Assembly (NCBI GenBank): GCA_964534415.1 | Contig: CAZHOL010000009.1 | Coordinates: 1 to 28,214, forward strand | Length of the DNA: 28,214 bases | Direction: 5' to 3' | Source of the DNA: CAYLNC01 sp964534415 | GTDB lineage: Bacteria > Patescibacteriota > Minisyncoccia > Phycocordibacterales > JAACPR01 | Part shown: positions 1 through 7,929 of the stretch, in pieces | How positions within the stretch are numbered: the stretch's first letter is position 1 | How the letters are laid out: each line of letters starts with the position of its first letter | Position numbers and translations under genes: made by a program | Notes under the pieces: model-generated | What the model was told of the DNA's origin: nothing | Seen by the model: only the letters and a program-made list of their open reading frames with translations | The model's database searches: none

Positions 1-2
1 TA

Positions 3-166
3 TCCAAAGCATAAATCTCTAAACAACCCATTCAGACGCGATTGCCTGAATGCAGGTATAAATCTGAGGATAGCCCCAGCAAACAACACAAGGTTGTAAC
101 CAGAGCGTCCTTGAAACAATACCTTAGTAGGTGTGAACCGTATTGTTTAGAGATTTATGATTTGGA
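3..166. other. Structured element bounded by 24-bp inverted repeat (candidate ncRNA or MITE-like)
   Basis: Positions 3-26 and 143-166 are reverse complements at 23 of 24 positions (one mismatch at 9/160), so the two ends can form a long AU-rich closing helix. Inside, 29-35 pairs perfectly with 46-52 (7-bp hairpin), 54-59 with 119-124, 67-70 with 108-111, and 83-87 with 93-97. A tightly closed RNA of about 165 nt resembles the general shape of 6S RNA, but I do not recognise a known RNA family. tmRNA, SRP RNA, RNase P RNA and 5S hallmarks are absent. The long terminal repeats also fit a short non-autonomous transposon, but the left flank is cut by the window edge, so a target-site duplication cannot be tested. 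The ruvB promoter lies just outside the right arm, so this is not a ruvB leader. Confidence 0.5.
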
Positions 167-168
167 TT

Positions 169-197
169 TTGTAAAACTCGTATTCAGGTGATATAAT
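169..197 (+). promoter_or_regulatory. ruvB promoter with extended -10
   Basis: A TTGTAA -35-like hexamer at 169-174 is followed after 17 nt by TATAAT at 192-197. The TG at 189-190 gives an extended -10 (TGATATAAT). Initiation is expected near 204, leaving a leader of roughly 9 nt without Shine-Dalgarno sequence before the ATG at 214. Confidence 0.7.
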
Positions 198-213
198 AGC
201 ACATATAGAAAAT

Positions 214-1239
214 ATGTCAAGCAATTTGAAAGATACAAAGCAAAATCAAAAAGAGGAGATAATTTTGGACCAGCAGTTGCGCCCAGGGACTTGGGATGAA
301 TATATTGGTCAGGAAAGCATAAAAAAGAACCTTCACGTCCTACTCGAGGCAGCCAAACAGCGTAATCATCCTCCCGAACATATTCTTTTTTATGGCCCTC
401 CCGGCCTCGGAAAGACGACGTTAGCTCATTTAATTGCAAAACATACAAATACTCAGATAAAAATCACTTCTGGCCCCTCGATCGAAAAGGTCGGTGACCT
501 CGCGAGCATTCTAACGAACCTCGCACCTGGAGATATTTTGTTCATCGACGAGATTCACCGATTGAACAAGGCCGTTGAAGAGATTCTCTACCCTGCTATG
601 GAGTCTGGCGTCCTGGATATTATTATTGGTAAAGGCCCCAGCGCGCGTTCAATACAATTGGAGCTTCCTCCATTCACACTCATCGCTGCAACTACGAAAA
701 TTTCTATGATTTCAGCCCCGTTGAGATCTAGATTTTCAGGAGGAATATTTCGACTCGAATTTTACACCGATTTGGAGATTGGAAAAATTATAAAAAGATC
801 AGCAGACATACTCGGTGTAGAAATTGAAGATGAGGCCATTGCCGAAATTGCAAAGCGCAGCAGAAAAACCCCGAGAACTGCAAACTATCTTTTGAAGCGT
901 TGTCGTGATTACAGTCAGATAAATAAAACAAACCTAACAAAAGACAGTGTCGACAAAACTTTACAAATGTTGGATATAGATGAAATTGGATTAACAAAGG
1001 CGGACGTTGCGGTGATGAATGCACTAATTAATAAGTTTAACGGTGGCCCAGTCGGATTAGGAACACTCGCGATGTCTTTGTCAGAAGAAGAAGGAACAAT
1101 CGAAGAATTCAACGAGCCATATTTGTTGCAATTGGGTCTGATTGAGAGAACTTCACGAGGACGAATGGTAACATTATCGGGATACAAGCACATGCGCGTA
1201 GATCCGCCAAATCACATACAAGAAAAATTAATTAAATAA
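214..1239 (+). CDS. ruvB: Holliday junction branch migration helicase RuvB
   Basis: RuvB is the AAA+ motor that drives branch migration of Holliday junctions in recombinational repair, normally together with RuvA. The 341-residue length is usual for the family. Visible motifs are Walker A GPPGLGKTT (residues 61-69), Walker B with DEIH (112-115), sensor-1 ATT (159-161) and the arginine-finger segment PLRSRF (169-174), where most homologues have PLRDRFG. The C-terminal winged-helix signature is RGRMVT. The ATG at 214 follows a strong extended -10 promoter and is the only start that keeps the N-terminus short. It is first of a tight co-directional set with yebC (4-nt gap) and ruvC. ruvA, usually beside ruvB, is absent here. 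Confidence 0.97.
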   Translation: MSSNLKDTKQNQKEEIILDQQLRPGTWDEYIGQESIKKNLHVLLEAAKQRNHPPEHILFYGPPGLGKTTLAHLIAKHTNTQIKITSGPSIEKVGDLASILTNLAPGDILFIDEIHRLNKAVEEILYPAMESGVLDIIIGKGPSARSIQLELPPFTLIAATTKISMISAPLRSRFSGGIFRLEFYTDLEIGKIIKRSADILGVEIEDEAIAEIAKRSRKTPRTANYLLKRCRDYSQINKTNLTKDSVDKTLQMLDIDEIGLTKADVAVMNALINKFNGGPVGLGTLAMSLSEEEGTIEEFNEPYLLQLGLIERTSRGRMVTLSGYKHMRVDPPNHIQEKLIK

Positions 1240-1243
1240 ATAT

Positions 1244-1777
1244 ATGTCAGGACATAATAAATGGTCAAAAATTAAAAGACAAAAAGGTGCAGAGGACGCG
1301 AAAAAGAGTAATGTTTTTTCAAAGTTATCACGATTGATTATCGCAGAGTCGAAAAAATGTAACGGCGATGTTAATTCCCCTTCTCTTGCCACAATTATTC
1401 AGACAGCCAAAAAGGAAAATATGCCGAAAGATACGATTGAACGTGCGGTCAAGAAAGGAACGGACAAAAACACTGCTGCGCTAGAGCCGGTTACATATGA
1501 GGCATACGGTCCGGGAGGAGTTGGTATTGTTATCGACGCTTTGACTGATAATAAAAATCGAACAGTGGCCGAAGTGAAACACATTCTTTCAAAAACAGCG
1601 GGGATAGAGTTAGCACCACCTGGTTCTGCATCATGGGCTTTCACGAGAGAAGGTGGAAAAATGACAGCGAACACAACTATTCCAATCTCTGAAGAAGATG
1701 GCGAAAAATTGGGTGCAATCATAGACGCATTAGAAGATTTGGAAGACGTGCAGGAGGTTTACACTAACGCGGAGTAA
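1244..1777 (+). CDS. yebC: YebC/TACO1-family protein, shortened form
   Basis: YebC-family proteins were long annotated as transcriptional regulators; newer work on the family links them to translation of difficult (for example proline-rich) stretches. The start MSGHNKWSKIKRQKGAEDAKK and the core YGPGGVGIVI and DNKNRTVAEVKH (about residues 88-112) are diagnostic. The protein is only 177 residues, against about 240 for typical members. The N-terminal and central parts and the terminal ALEDLEDVQEVYTNAE segment are present, so about 60 residues between the FTREGG strand (about 133) and the last helix are missing, most of the domain that carries the DEDTIMEAALEAGAEDV-type segment in E. coli. The stop overlaps the ruvC start by one base (TAATG), which suggests translational coupling. 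No Shine-Dalgarno is visible. Confidence 0.93.
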   Translation: MSGHNKWSKIKRQKGAEDAKKSNVFSKLSRLIIAESKKCNGDVNSPSLATIIQTAKKENMPKDTIERAVKKGTDKNTAALEPVTYEAYGPGGVGIVIDALTDNKNRTVAEVKHILSKTAGIELAPPGSASWAFTREGGKMTANTTIPISEEDGEKLGAIIDALEDLEDVQEVYTNAE

Positions 1778-2256
1778 TGAAAATCATTTCAATCGACCCG
1801 GGATACGAGCGCCTCGGTATCGCAATAATTGAAAAAGAGCCAAAACAAAAAGAGGTTTTGTTGTTTTCAGAATGTTTTAAGACTTCATCAAAACTCCCCC
1901 ACCCCGTGCGGCTTGGTTTAATTAAAAAAAGAATTGAGGAATTGATTGTTGAGTACGGGCCAGAAAAAATGGCGATTGAAACTTTATTTTTTACAAACAA
2001 TCAAAAAACAGTTATGCAAGTCTCGGAGGCGCGCGGAGCAATTATTGCCACAGCACAATCGATGGGTGTTGCGGTTTCCGAATTTGGTCCAGGTGAAATC
2101 AAGGTCGCAATTACTGGCTATGGGAAAAGCGACAAAACTGCAATAATCGGCATGATTCCTCGGCTAATTAAAGTGGCCAAAGACATCAAACATGACGATG
2201 AATTCGATGCGATCGCGGTCGGCTTGACTTATTTTGCACATAACGGTAAATTCTAG
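1777..2256 (+). CDS. ruvC: Crossover junction endodeoxyribonuclease RuvC
   Basis: RuvC is the dimeric, Mg-dependent resolvase that nicks Holliday junctions symmetrically. The protein has 159 residues, close to the usual 160-175. The four acidic catalytic positions are visible: D7 in SIDPG, E68 in AIETLFF, and D141 and D144 in the DDEFDAIAVGLTY stretch corresponding to the DxxD of the E. coli enzyme. The start codon overlaps the yebC stop by one nucleotide (TAATG), so it is co-transcribed and probably translationally coupled with yebC behind ruvB. The gene order ruvB-yebC-ruvC differs from the common yebC-ruvC-ruvA-ruvB. Confidence 0.95.
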   Translation: MKIISIDPGYERLGIAIIEKEPKQKEVLLFSECFKTSSKLPHPVRLGLIKKRIEELIVEYGPEKMAIETLFFTNNQKTVMQVSEARGAIIATAQSMGVAVSEFGPGEIKVAITGYGKSDKTAIIGMIPRLIKVAKDIKHDDEFDAIAVGLTYFAHNGKF

Positions 2257-2347
2257 TCTCACTATCCACAGAAAACATTTGTCAATTTATTTTTTTATTG
2301 ATAAAAGATAGTAGTAAGGATTTTATAAAATAAATATTTCAAAAAAG

Positions 2348-2518
2348 ATGCCAGATTTTGATGATACAGAAGTAGATTCAGAAGAAGAAGAATTTTCTGA
2401 GAACGAAGACATTCTTGCAGATGATGACGATATGTTTGGTGAAATAGATCCGGACATTATGGACGATGCTGATGATGTTTTTGGAGGAGATGAAATGGAT
2501 GACCAAGAAGACTTCTAA
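2348..2518 (+). CDS. Extremely acidic 56-residue microprotein
   Basis: An ATG at 2348 opens 56 codons ending in TAA at 2516-2518. By my count 29 of 56 residues are Asp or Glu and there is no Lys or Arg, so the predicted net charge is about -29. It has runs such as SEEEEF and ADDDDMFG, and repeated D-[MV]-F-G motifs (DDMFGE, DDVFGG). There is no membrane segment or cysteine. The gene lies between ruvC and a strong terminator, with AT-rich possible promoter sequence (TTGATA at 2298, TATAAA at 2324, a 20-nt spacer, weak) and no Shine-Dalgarno. Isolated position, an orderly ORF and the immediate terminator argue for a real gene. I do not recognise the family. A nucleic-acid-mimicking or basic-protein-binding role is only a guess from charge. 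Confidence 0.7.
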   Translation: MPDFDDTEVDSEEEEFSENEDILADDDDMFGEIDPDIMDDADDVFGGDEMDDQEDF

Positions 2519-2522
2519 ACAA

Positions 2523-2550
2523 AAAAAAACCGACTTCTAGCGGTTTTTTT
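2523..2550. terminator. Bidirectional Rho-independent terminator
   Basis: A ten-base A-rich arm ending in ACCG (2523-2532) pairs with CGG followed by seven T (2541-2550) around an 8-nt loop. The flanking A tract on one side and T tract on the other let it work for both the acidic microprotein gene (+) and tyrS (-), which converge here. Confidence 0.85.
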
Positions 2551-2557
2551 GTTTATT

Positions 2558-3775
2558 TTAGACTTCGATTTTTATAAATTTCTTTTTACCGATTTTCAAT
2601 TGTAGATTTTTTTCGATCTTGTAGTTTGGATCAGATATTTTTTCCTCGCCTTCCACAAATTTGACTGCTCCCGCCTCAATCAGTCTCCTAAACTCGGTCT
2701 TCGAGGAAACAATTTGTTTCTCTACGAGTAGATCGGCCAGCAATTTTCCAATTTCAACTCGTACAGTTTCAGTATCATCTGGTATTCCTTCTTTCTTTTG
2801 AAAAGTTTTAATGAAGTTTTCTTCTGCCTTCCTCGCCTCCTCCTCACTGTGATATACCTTGACTAGTTCACGCGCCAAAAACATTTTGCTGTCTCTAGGA
2901 TTTTTTGTTGGGTCTGCTAATTCTTTTTCAACTTCAGAAATTTTCTCGTCAGAAACATCGGTACAAGCCTTCAAATATTTCACAATCAAATCATCCCTCA
3001 CCGCCATTGTCTTCCCGTACATTTGCTGAGCATCGTCAGTCGTGTTTATTACATTTCCCCAGCTCGTAGACATTTTTCTACCGTCGGTTCCTTCGAGCAT
3101 AATTAGAGTCATGATATTTTGCTCCTTCATTCCATAGTGTTTTTGAATTATGCGACCCGCTTTCAAATTGAATAGTTGATCGAATCCTCCAATTTCAACG
3201 TCCGCCTTCAAAACATATGAATCATAACCCTGCATTAGAGGATATAGAAACTCTCGTAGAGAAACTTCATCTCCCCTATCCAACCTATCTTTAAAGTTTC
3301 TTCTGGCGGTCATTTGACTAACGGTAAAGCTTTCTGCTAATTCAGCGATCTCATCGAATTTTAGTTTCGCCAACCAATCATTGTTGTATACAAATTTCGC
3401 GCGACTCAAATCAATAATCATACCAACTTGTCTTTTGTAGTCTCGCAAATTCTCTGCAATCTTTTTTGAATCGAGCATTGGTCTCTTTTCCAATTTATCA
3501 GAAGGATCGCCGATTCGCGCAGTAAAATCGCCAACAAGAAAAATTATTTCATGACCAAGATTTTGAAATTCTCTGAGCTTTCTCAAAACAATAGCTCTAC
3601 CGATATGAATTTTCGAACCTGTGGGGTCAAATCCCAATTTAACTTTCAATCTTTTGCCGGAAAGCAACTTCTCTCTGAGATTATCTTTCACAAAGACTTC
3701 TTCAACATTTCTGGACAGTAATCTCTCAATTTTTAATGGATCAGTATCAACTGGAATTTTTCTAAAATTAAACAT
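2558..3775 (-). CDS. tyrS: Tyrosyl-tRNA synthetase
   Basis: A class I aminoacyl-tRNA synthetase that charges tRNA-Tyr. The 405-residue protein shows GFDPTG (48-53), the HIGH-type motif HIGR (57-60) and KMSTS (234-238). The tyrosine-pocket pattern is YPLMQGYDSY (178-187) followed by GGFDQ (196-200); many TyrRS have GGSDQ, GGTDQ or GGNDQ there, so Phe198 is a mild oddity. An S4-like RNA-binding domain occupies about 340-405. The organisation is that of the TyrS2 (TyrZ-like) branch. The ATG at 3773-3775 sits 6 nt after a TAGAAT -10-like box on the minus strand, suggesting a leaderless mRNA. It is divergent from the penicillin-binding protein gene. Confidence 0.95.
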   Translation of the reverse strand: MFNFRKIPVDTDPLKIERLLSRNVEEVFVKDNLREKLLSGKRLKVKLGFDPTGSKIHIGRAIVLRKLREFQNLGHEIIFLVGDFTARIGDPSDKLEKRPMLDSKKIAENLRDYKRQVGMIIDLSRAKFVYNNDWLAKLKFDEIAELAESFTVSQMTARRNFKDRLDRGDEVSLREFLYPLMQGYDSYVLKADVEIGGFDQLFNLKAGRIIQKHYGMKEQNIMTLIMLEGTDGRKMSTSWGNVINTTDDAQQMYGKTMAVRDDLIVKYLKACTDVSDEKISEVEKELADPTKNPRDSKMFLARELVKVYHSEEEARKAEENFIKTFQKKEGIPDDTETVRVEIGKLLADLLVEKQIVSSKTEFRRLIEAGAVKFVEGEEKISDPNYKIEKNLQLKIGKKKFIKIEV

Positions 3776-3781
3776 GCCATT

Positions 3782-3787
3782 ATTCTA
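3782..3787 (-). promoter_or_regulatory. tyrS -10 box (leaderless arrangement)
   Basis: Read on the minus strand this is TAGAAT, six nucleotides before the tyrS ATG. No clear -35 is seen at 16-18 nt. Confidence 0.45.
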
Positions 3788-3841
3788 GCATTTTTTCCTT
3801 TTTCTGGTATATTCAAATCCAATTTCCATAAAAAATCGTAG

Positions 3842-3847
3842 TATAAT
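3842..3847 (+). promoter_or_regulatory. -10 box of the PBP1A gene (leaderless arrangement)
   Basis: A perfect TATAAT lies nine nucleotides before the ATG at 3857. It lies so close to a GTG at 3851 that the GTG could not be transcribed, which decides in favour of the ATG start. Confidence 0.6.
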
Positions 3848-3856
3848 ATTGTGATA

Positions 3857-6310
3857 ATGAAACACAAAGCAAAAATATTAAAAACTTTAAAAAAGGTAAT
3901 CCCGTGGGTTCTTCTAGCCTTCTTTTTATTTACTGGCATCTTTATTTTATGGGCAACTACTATTGCTCTTCCTAACTTGAACTCTTTCGAGGAGAGAAAG
4001 GTTTCTCAATCAACCAAAATATACGATAGGACTGGACAAATAATACTCTATGACGTTTTTGGAGAATACAAGAGAACCGTTGTACCTCTCGATCAAATTG
4101 CGGAGACATTGAAGCAGGCGGCAGTTGCTGTCGAGGATAAAAATTTCTATTCTCACAACGGTATTGAAGTTTCTTCAATAATTCGTGCGATTCGCAACAA
4201 TCTTCTCGAAGGAAATCTCCTAGGTGGTCAGGGTGGTTCAACAATCACACAGCAAGTCATTAAAAACTCCCTCCTCACTAGAGACAAAAAAATCTCTAGA
4301 AAATTAAAAGAGTGGATTCTAGCACCTCGTCTTGAAAAGGTTCTGACAAAAGACGAGATTCTCGCAATTTATCTTAACGAAATTCCATATGGAGGTAGTG
4401 TTTATGGTATAGAGGAAGCTTCACGAAGATTTTTCTCAAAAAGCGCCAAGGATCTGACCCTTGCGGAATCGGCATATCTGGCCGCCCTACCACAGGCTCC
4501 GACTTACTACTCACCATATGGTAGCCACCTAGAGCAGCTTGAGAATAGGAAAAATTACGTGCTCGATCAAATGTATGAATCAAAATATATTACGGCAGAG
4601 GCTCGAGACAATGCAAAAGTGGCCAAAGTTAATTTCTCGAAACAGGAATCGTTCGGCATCAAAGCTCCACATTTTGTAATGTACATAAAAGAACAGCTCG
4701 AAAAAGACTTCGGCAAAGAGGTCGTTGAGCAAGGTGGTTTGAAGGTCATAACAACTCTCGATTGGGAACTTCAACAGAAAGCTGAGGAAATTGTGAAGAC
4801 AAAGGCTCTAGAGAACAAGCAAAAATTTAACGCCGAAAACGGCGCTTTGGTTGCAATCGACCCGCAAACCGGCGAGATTCTGACAATGGTCGGTTCCAGA
4901 GACTATTTCGACAAGGAAATTGACGGTAATTTCAATATTGCCCTGGCAAAGCGTCAGCCAGGATCAACCTTTAAACCAATTGTTTATGCGGAGGCCTTCA
5001 ACAAGGGATATCGACCTGAAACAGTTGTGTTTGATTTGCCAACTGAATTTTCTGCCGTCTGCAACAAAACGACTGGCGAAAATTGCTATACTCCTGGAAA
5101 CTATGACGACAAATATCGTGGTCCCATGACATTGCGTGATGCATTAGCACAGTCTATAAACATTCCTGCAGTTAAAATGCTGTATTTGGTTGGAATAAAG
5201 GATGCCCTGAATTTGGCAAAGAAAATGGGGCTAGAAACTTTAACAAACGTGGATCAATATGGTCTAACTCTGGTGTTGGGAGGTGGTGAAGTTACTCCGC
5301 TAGATTTGGCCGGTGCATATGGAGTTTTTGCTACAGAAGGAACTAAATATCCTAAAAAGGGGGTGCTGAAAATTGAAGATAGTAAGGGAAACACTGTTAT
5401 GGAAGAATCAGAGCCAGTTGGAGAGAGAATAATGTCAGAACAAACAACTCGTCTGATTTCAAGCGTACTTTCAGATAATGTGGCGAGAACACCGAGCTAT
5501 GGAGCAAACTCCGCATTATATTTTGGTGACAGAGATGTCGCAGTGAAAACAGGTACTACAAACGACTATCGCGATGCGTGGATTGTTGGATACACTCCAA
5601 ATATTGTTGTAGCTGGTTGGGCCGGAAATAATGACAACTCCCCTATGGAGAAGAAGGTCGCTGGTATGATCGTCGCGCCAATGTGGAATCAGTTTATGCA
5701 AGTTGTTCTTTCTAAAGTTCCAAACACAAGCTTTACAGAACCAGAACCAATCAATCCTGAGATTAAACCAATGCTCGCTGGTTATTGGAAGGGTGAAAAA
5801 ACAACTGTGGTTGATGGGAAAATTAAGGTTACGGGGACAGGCGGCGGTGTTCACTCAATTTTGCACTGGGTAGACAAGAATGACCCGCTTGGCCCTATAC
5901 CAAGCCGTCCTGGAAGAGATTCTCAATATGACTTATGGGAAGAACCGGTTAGAGAGTGGGCCAGATCAAAGAATCTTTCCTCTATTGAAAGCGGTTCTAA
6001 TGAATCTGAAAACTCCAACACACCCTCATCAAAAAATAGTTTGTCGATAATTAGTCCGGAAGATAGAAAAACTTACTTCATTGACTCGATAATGGTTGTG
6101 GCGGTTAGATTAGAAAATGACAAAACAATAAAATCGGGCGAAGTGTTTTTGAATTCACAGAAAATCGGAGACATTGAAATTCCGGGAAATTCGATTTCAT
6201 TCTTTCCAAGTGAATTACCAATGATTAAGGCAACAAATAAATTGCGCGTAGTTGTAACTGATGATTCAGGTGATAAACACGAAGATAATATCGAGTTTTC
6301 AATCAAATAA
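3857..6310 (+). CDS. Class A penicillin-binding protein (PBP1A family)
   Basis: A bifunctional peptidoglycan glycosyltransferase and DD-transpeptidase anchored in the membrane. Numbered from the ATG at 3857 (817 residues), one membrane helix lies at about 14-35. The GT51 domain shows EDKNFYSHNG (catalytic Glu near 93), GGSTITQQ (126-133) and YLNEIPYGG (172-180). The transpeptidase domain shows SxxK as STFK (370-373), SIN (433-435) and KTGT (564-567). A linker near 695-710 leads to an extra C-terminal beta-rich domain of about 110 residues that looks Ig/FN3-like and should be extracellular. A GTG at 3851 would add two residues but overlaps the promoter region. The 3' end overlaps the converging DciA-like gene by 8 bp. 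Confidence 0.95.
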   Translation: MKHKAKILKTLKKVIPWVLLAFFLFTGIFILWATTIALPNLNSFEERKVSQSTKIYDRTGQIILYDVFGEYKRTVVPLDQIAETLKQAAVAVEDKNFYSHNGIEVSSIIRAIRNNLLEGNLLGGQGGSTITQQVIKNSLLTRDKKISRKLKEWILAPRLEKVLTKDEILAIYLNEIPYGGSVYGIEEASRRFFSKSAKDLTLAESAYLAALPQAPTYYSPYGSHLEQLENRKNYVLDQMYESKYITAEARDNAKVAKVNFSKQESFGIKAPHFVMYIKEQLEKDFGKEVVEQGGLKVITTLDWELQQKAEEIVKTKALENKQKFNAENGALVAIDPQTGEILTMVGSRDYFDKEIDGNFNIALAKRQPGSTFKPIVYAEAFNKGYRPETVVFDLPTEFSAVCNKTTGENCYTPGNYDDKYRGPMTLRDALAQSINIPAVKMLYLVGIKDALNLAKKMGLETLTNVDQYGLTLVLGGGEVTPLDLAGAYGVFATEGTKYPKKGVLKIEDSKGNTVMEESEPVGERIMSEQTTRLISSVLSDNVARTPSYGANSALYFGDRDVAVKTGTTNDYRDAWIVGYTPNIVVAGWAGNNDNSPMEKKVAGMIVAPMWNQFMQVVLSKVPNTSFTEPEPINPEIKPMLAGYWKGEKTTVVDGKIKVTGTGGGVHSILHWVDKNDPLGPIPSRPGRDSQYDLWEEPVREWARSKNLSSIESGSNESENSNTPSSKNSLSIISPEDRKTYFIDSIMVVAVRLENDKTIKSGEVFLNSQKIGDIEIPGNSISFFPSELPMIKATNKLRVVVTDDSGDKHEDNIEFSIK

Positions 6311-6572
6311 TTTTCTTTTCAGAAATTTTGTATCCAGCGCTATTTATTTTGTTATAGAAAAGAGTATTGATTTTTCCTCTATTCATAAATATTTCTGCTT
6401 TTTCTGCGCCAGAAACATTAATCAAGATTGTTTTATTTGAAAACTTTATTTTTTCTTTAGAAACCACAACATTGCACGATTCACTTATTGCTTCAATTAA
6501 ACATTTCTTAATATTCTCTTCTTTTAGCCCAATAGAGGCGTATTTTTGAAGGAAGTTGGCAATATTAAACAT
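6303..6572 (-). CDS. Small DUF721/DciA-like protein downstream of dnaN
   Basis: The 89-residue protein has a helical start (LQKYASIGLKEENIKKCLIEAI), then a strand-rich stretch (IKFSNKTILINVSGAEKAEIFMNRGKI) and a final helix. This layout resembles DUF721/DciA proteins, which help load the replicative helicase in bacteria lacking DnaC or DnaI. That assignment rests on pattern and on position directly after dnaN; there is no diagnostic motif. The start codon overlaps the dnaN stop by one base (TAATG), so the two are probably translationally coupled. It ends in TGA, supporting standard use of UGA as a stop in this genome. Its 3' end overlaps the PBP gene by 8 bp. Confidence 0.6.
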   Translation of the reverse strand: MFNIANFLQKYASIGLKEENIKKCLIEAISESCNVVVSKEKIKFSNKTILINVSGAEKAEIFMNRGKINTLFYNKINSAGYKISEKKII

Positions 6573-7675
6573 TATTTATTCATTGGCATTACCAAATATC
6601 TAAATGTGCTGTCTTTAGATCCGGTAATTACAAGCGGCTTCCCCGCCCCATTAAATATCAGTTTTAGGCTGTCTGAATGTATTGATGATAAACAATCATT
6701 TAAATATTTATGGTTGAAGCTTATTTTGATTGGTTCACCTTCAGCATCAATTTTAATTTTATTTATTGTTTCACCTTTGTCTTTGTTTTGAGTTGAAACT
6801 TCCAAAACATTGTCTGACGGCATCACAGAAAAAGTTGTCTGATTAAAGTTATTTGAGAAAATGTTTGAAATTCTTAGTGCTTGGATAAAATCTTCTTTTA
6901 AAACATTTACAACTGTAGTTTCTGTTTTAGGAATAATTTGTTTGTAATCTGGAAATACCCCATCAACAATTCTAGAAACAAGATAAATATTTTTATTCTT
7001 CATTGCAATTTGGTTTTCATCAAAAATAACCTCGACTTCGGTGTCTTGATCTTCAAAAATTCTTGCTATTTCAGTAGTGTTTTTGAATGGAATCAAAATT
7101 GATTCAAAACCCTCTGTTTTCCCAATTCTAATATTTTTTTCAGCCAATCTAAAAGAGTCTGTTGCAACAAAATAAATATTATCTCCATCAGGATAAATAT
7201 AAACACTAGAAAGCTCTGGCTTAATGTTTGATATTGAGGCGCTATACCAAACAGATTGAAATCCTTTCAAAAAATCTTTCGACTCAATTATAAACTTTTT
7301 CTTTTCCTCTATCATCGGAATATTTGGAAAGTCTTCTGCAGGCAATGTTTTTATAACAGTTTCACTATTTTTTGAGTAAATATATAGATTTTCGTTCTGC
7401 AGACTAAAATTAAGATCACTATCACTCTTTCCCAGGTTTGAAAGATAGGAATTTAAAATATTACCAGAAACTGCACAAATTCCTGGCTCTGAAACTTTAC
7501 ATGGAATTTCTATACAAAGACCAATATCTAGATTCGTGGCCTTAATTTTCACAGAACTGCCCTTGGCTTCAATTAAAATACATGAAAGCACAGGAAGACT
7601 AACATTTCTCCCTGTAATTTTTTCTGCTTTACTAATCGCAGACAACATTTTTTCTTTGTTACATTCGAATTTCAT
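6572..7675 (-). CDS. dnaN: DNA polymerase III beta subunit (sliding clamp)
   Basis: The ring-shaped clamp tethers the replicative polymerase to DNA. The 367-residue length is typical, with three clamp-fold repeats. Recognisable segments are LPVLSCILIEA near the start, the ATDSFRLAEKNI segment in the middle domain (about 171-182), VDGVFPDYKQIIP (about 236-248) and the C-terminal YLVMPMNK, equivalent to the usual MPMR end. It lies downstream of dnaA on the same strand, but 254 bp away, with DnaA-box-like sites in the gap. A TATAAT on the minus strand (7716-7721) 40 nt before the ATG provides a likely own promoter. Confidence 0.97.
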   Translation of the reverse strand: MKFECNKEKMLSAISKAEKITGRNVSLPVLSCILIEAKGSSVKIKATNLDIGLCIEIPCKVSEPGICAVSGNILNSYLSNLGKSDSDLNFSLQNENLYIYSKNSETVIKTLPAEDFPNIPMIEEKKKFIIESKDFLKGFQSVWYSASISNIKPELSSVYIYPDGDNIYFVATDSFRLAEKNIRIGKTEGFESILIPFKNTTEIARIFEDQDTEVEVIFDENQIAMKNKNIYLVSRIVDGVFPDYKQIIPKTETTVVNVLKEDFIQALRISNIFSNNFNQTTFSVMPSDNVLEVSTQNKDKGETINKIKIDAEGEPIKISFNHKYLNDCLSSIHSDSLKLIFNGAGKPLVITGSKDSTFRYLVMPMNK

Positions 7676-7929
7676 ATATATTAATTTATTTTCTTTTAAT
7701 TAAATGATTTATTCTATTATAGTCCTGTTGATAAGTGGATAAATCATCTATTCCCTACTGAAATAATACTCTTTTTGATTTTATTTATCTAACAAGATGT
7801 GGTGATAAACTGGTGAAAACTTGATAAAGAATTCACATCAAATATTTATCAAATTATATCCACAATAAACACTGATAATTAAAGAACTTTCCAACAACTT
7901 ACGACATGGTTATGCAGGTCTTTTCCACA
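7676..7929. other. oriC: Probable chromosomal replication origin (oriC) between dnaA and dnaN
   Basis: This 254-bp non-coding stretch is very AT-rich, especially 7676-7722 (candidate unwinding region). Four sites differ from the DnaA box TTATCCACA (complement TGTGGATAA) by one base: TGTTGATAA at 7726-7734, AGTGGATAA at 7734-7742, ATATCCACA at 7856-7864 and TTTTCCACA at 7921-7929. TGGTGATAA at 7800-7808 has two mismatches. The neighbourhood dnaN-dnaA-rpmH-rnpA-yidC is the classical bacterial origin context. Box matches are short, so their individual reality is uncertain; the cluster and context carry the call. Confidence 0.75.
7716..7721 (-). promoter_or_regulatory. dnaN -10 box next to DnaA-box-like sites
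   Basis: The minus strand reads TATAAT, 40 nt before the dnaN ATG. The two abutting DnaA-box-like 9-mers at 7726-7742 cover the spacer and -35 position, so DnaA binding could control dnaN. Confidence 0.5.

Noticed and set aside
63..116. CTGAGGA ... GAAA, resembling the hammerhead ribozyme core CUGANGA ... GAAA
   Set aside because: The bases next to both motifs do not form stem II, and AGGA instead pairs with TCCT; no cleavage site is placed correctly.
3851..3856. GTG at 3851 as start of the PBP gene
   Set aside because: It lies four bases after the -10 box, so it would be upstream of the predicted transcription start; ATG 3857 fits better.
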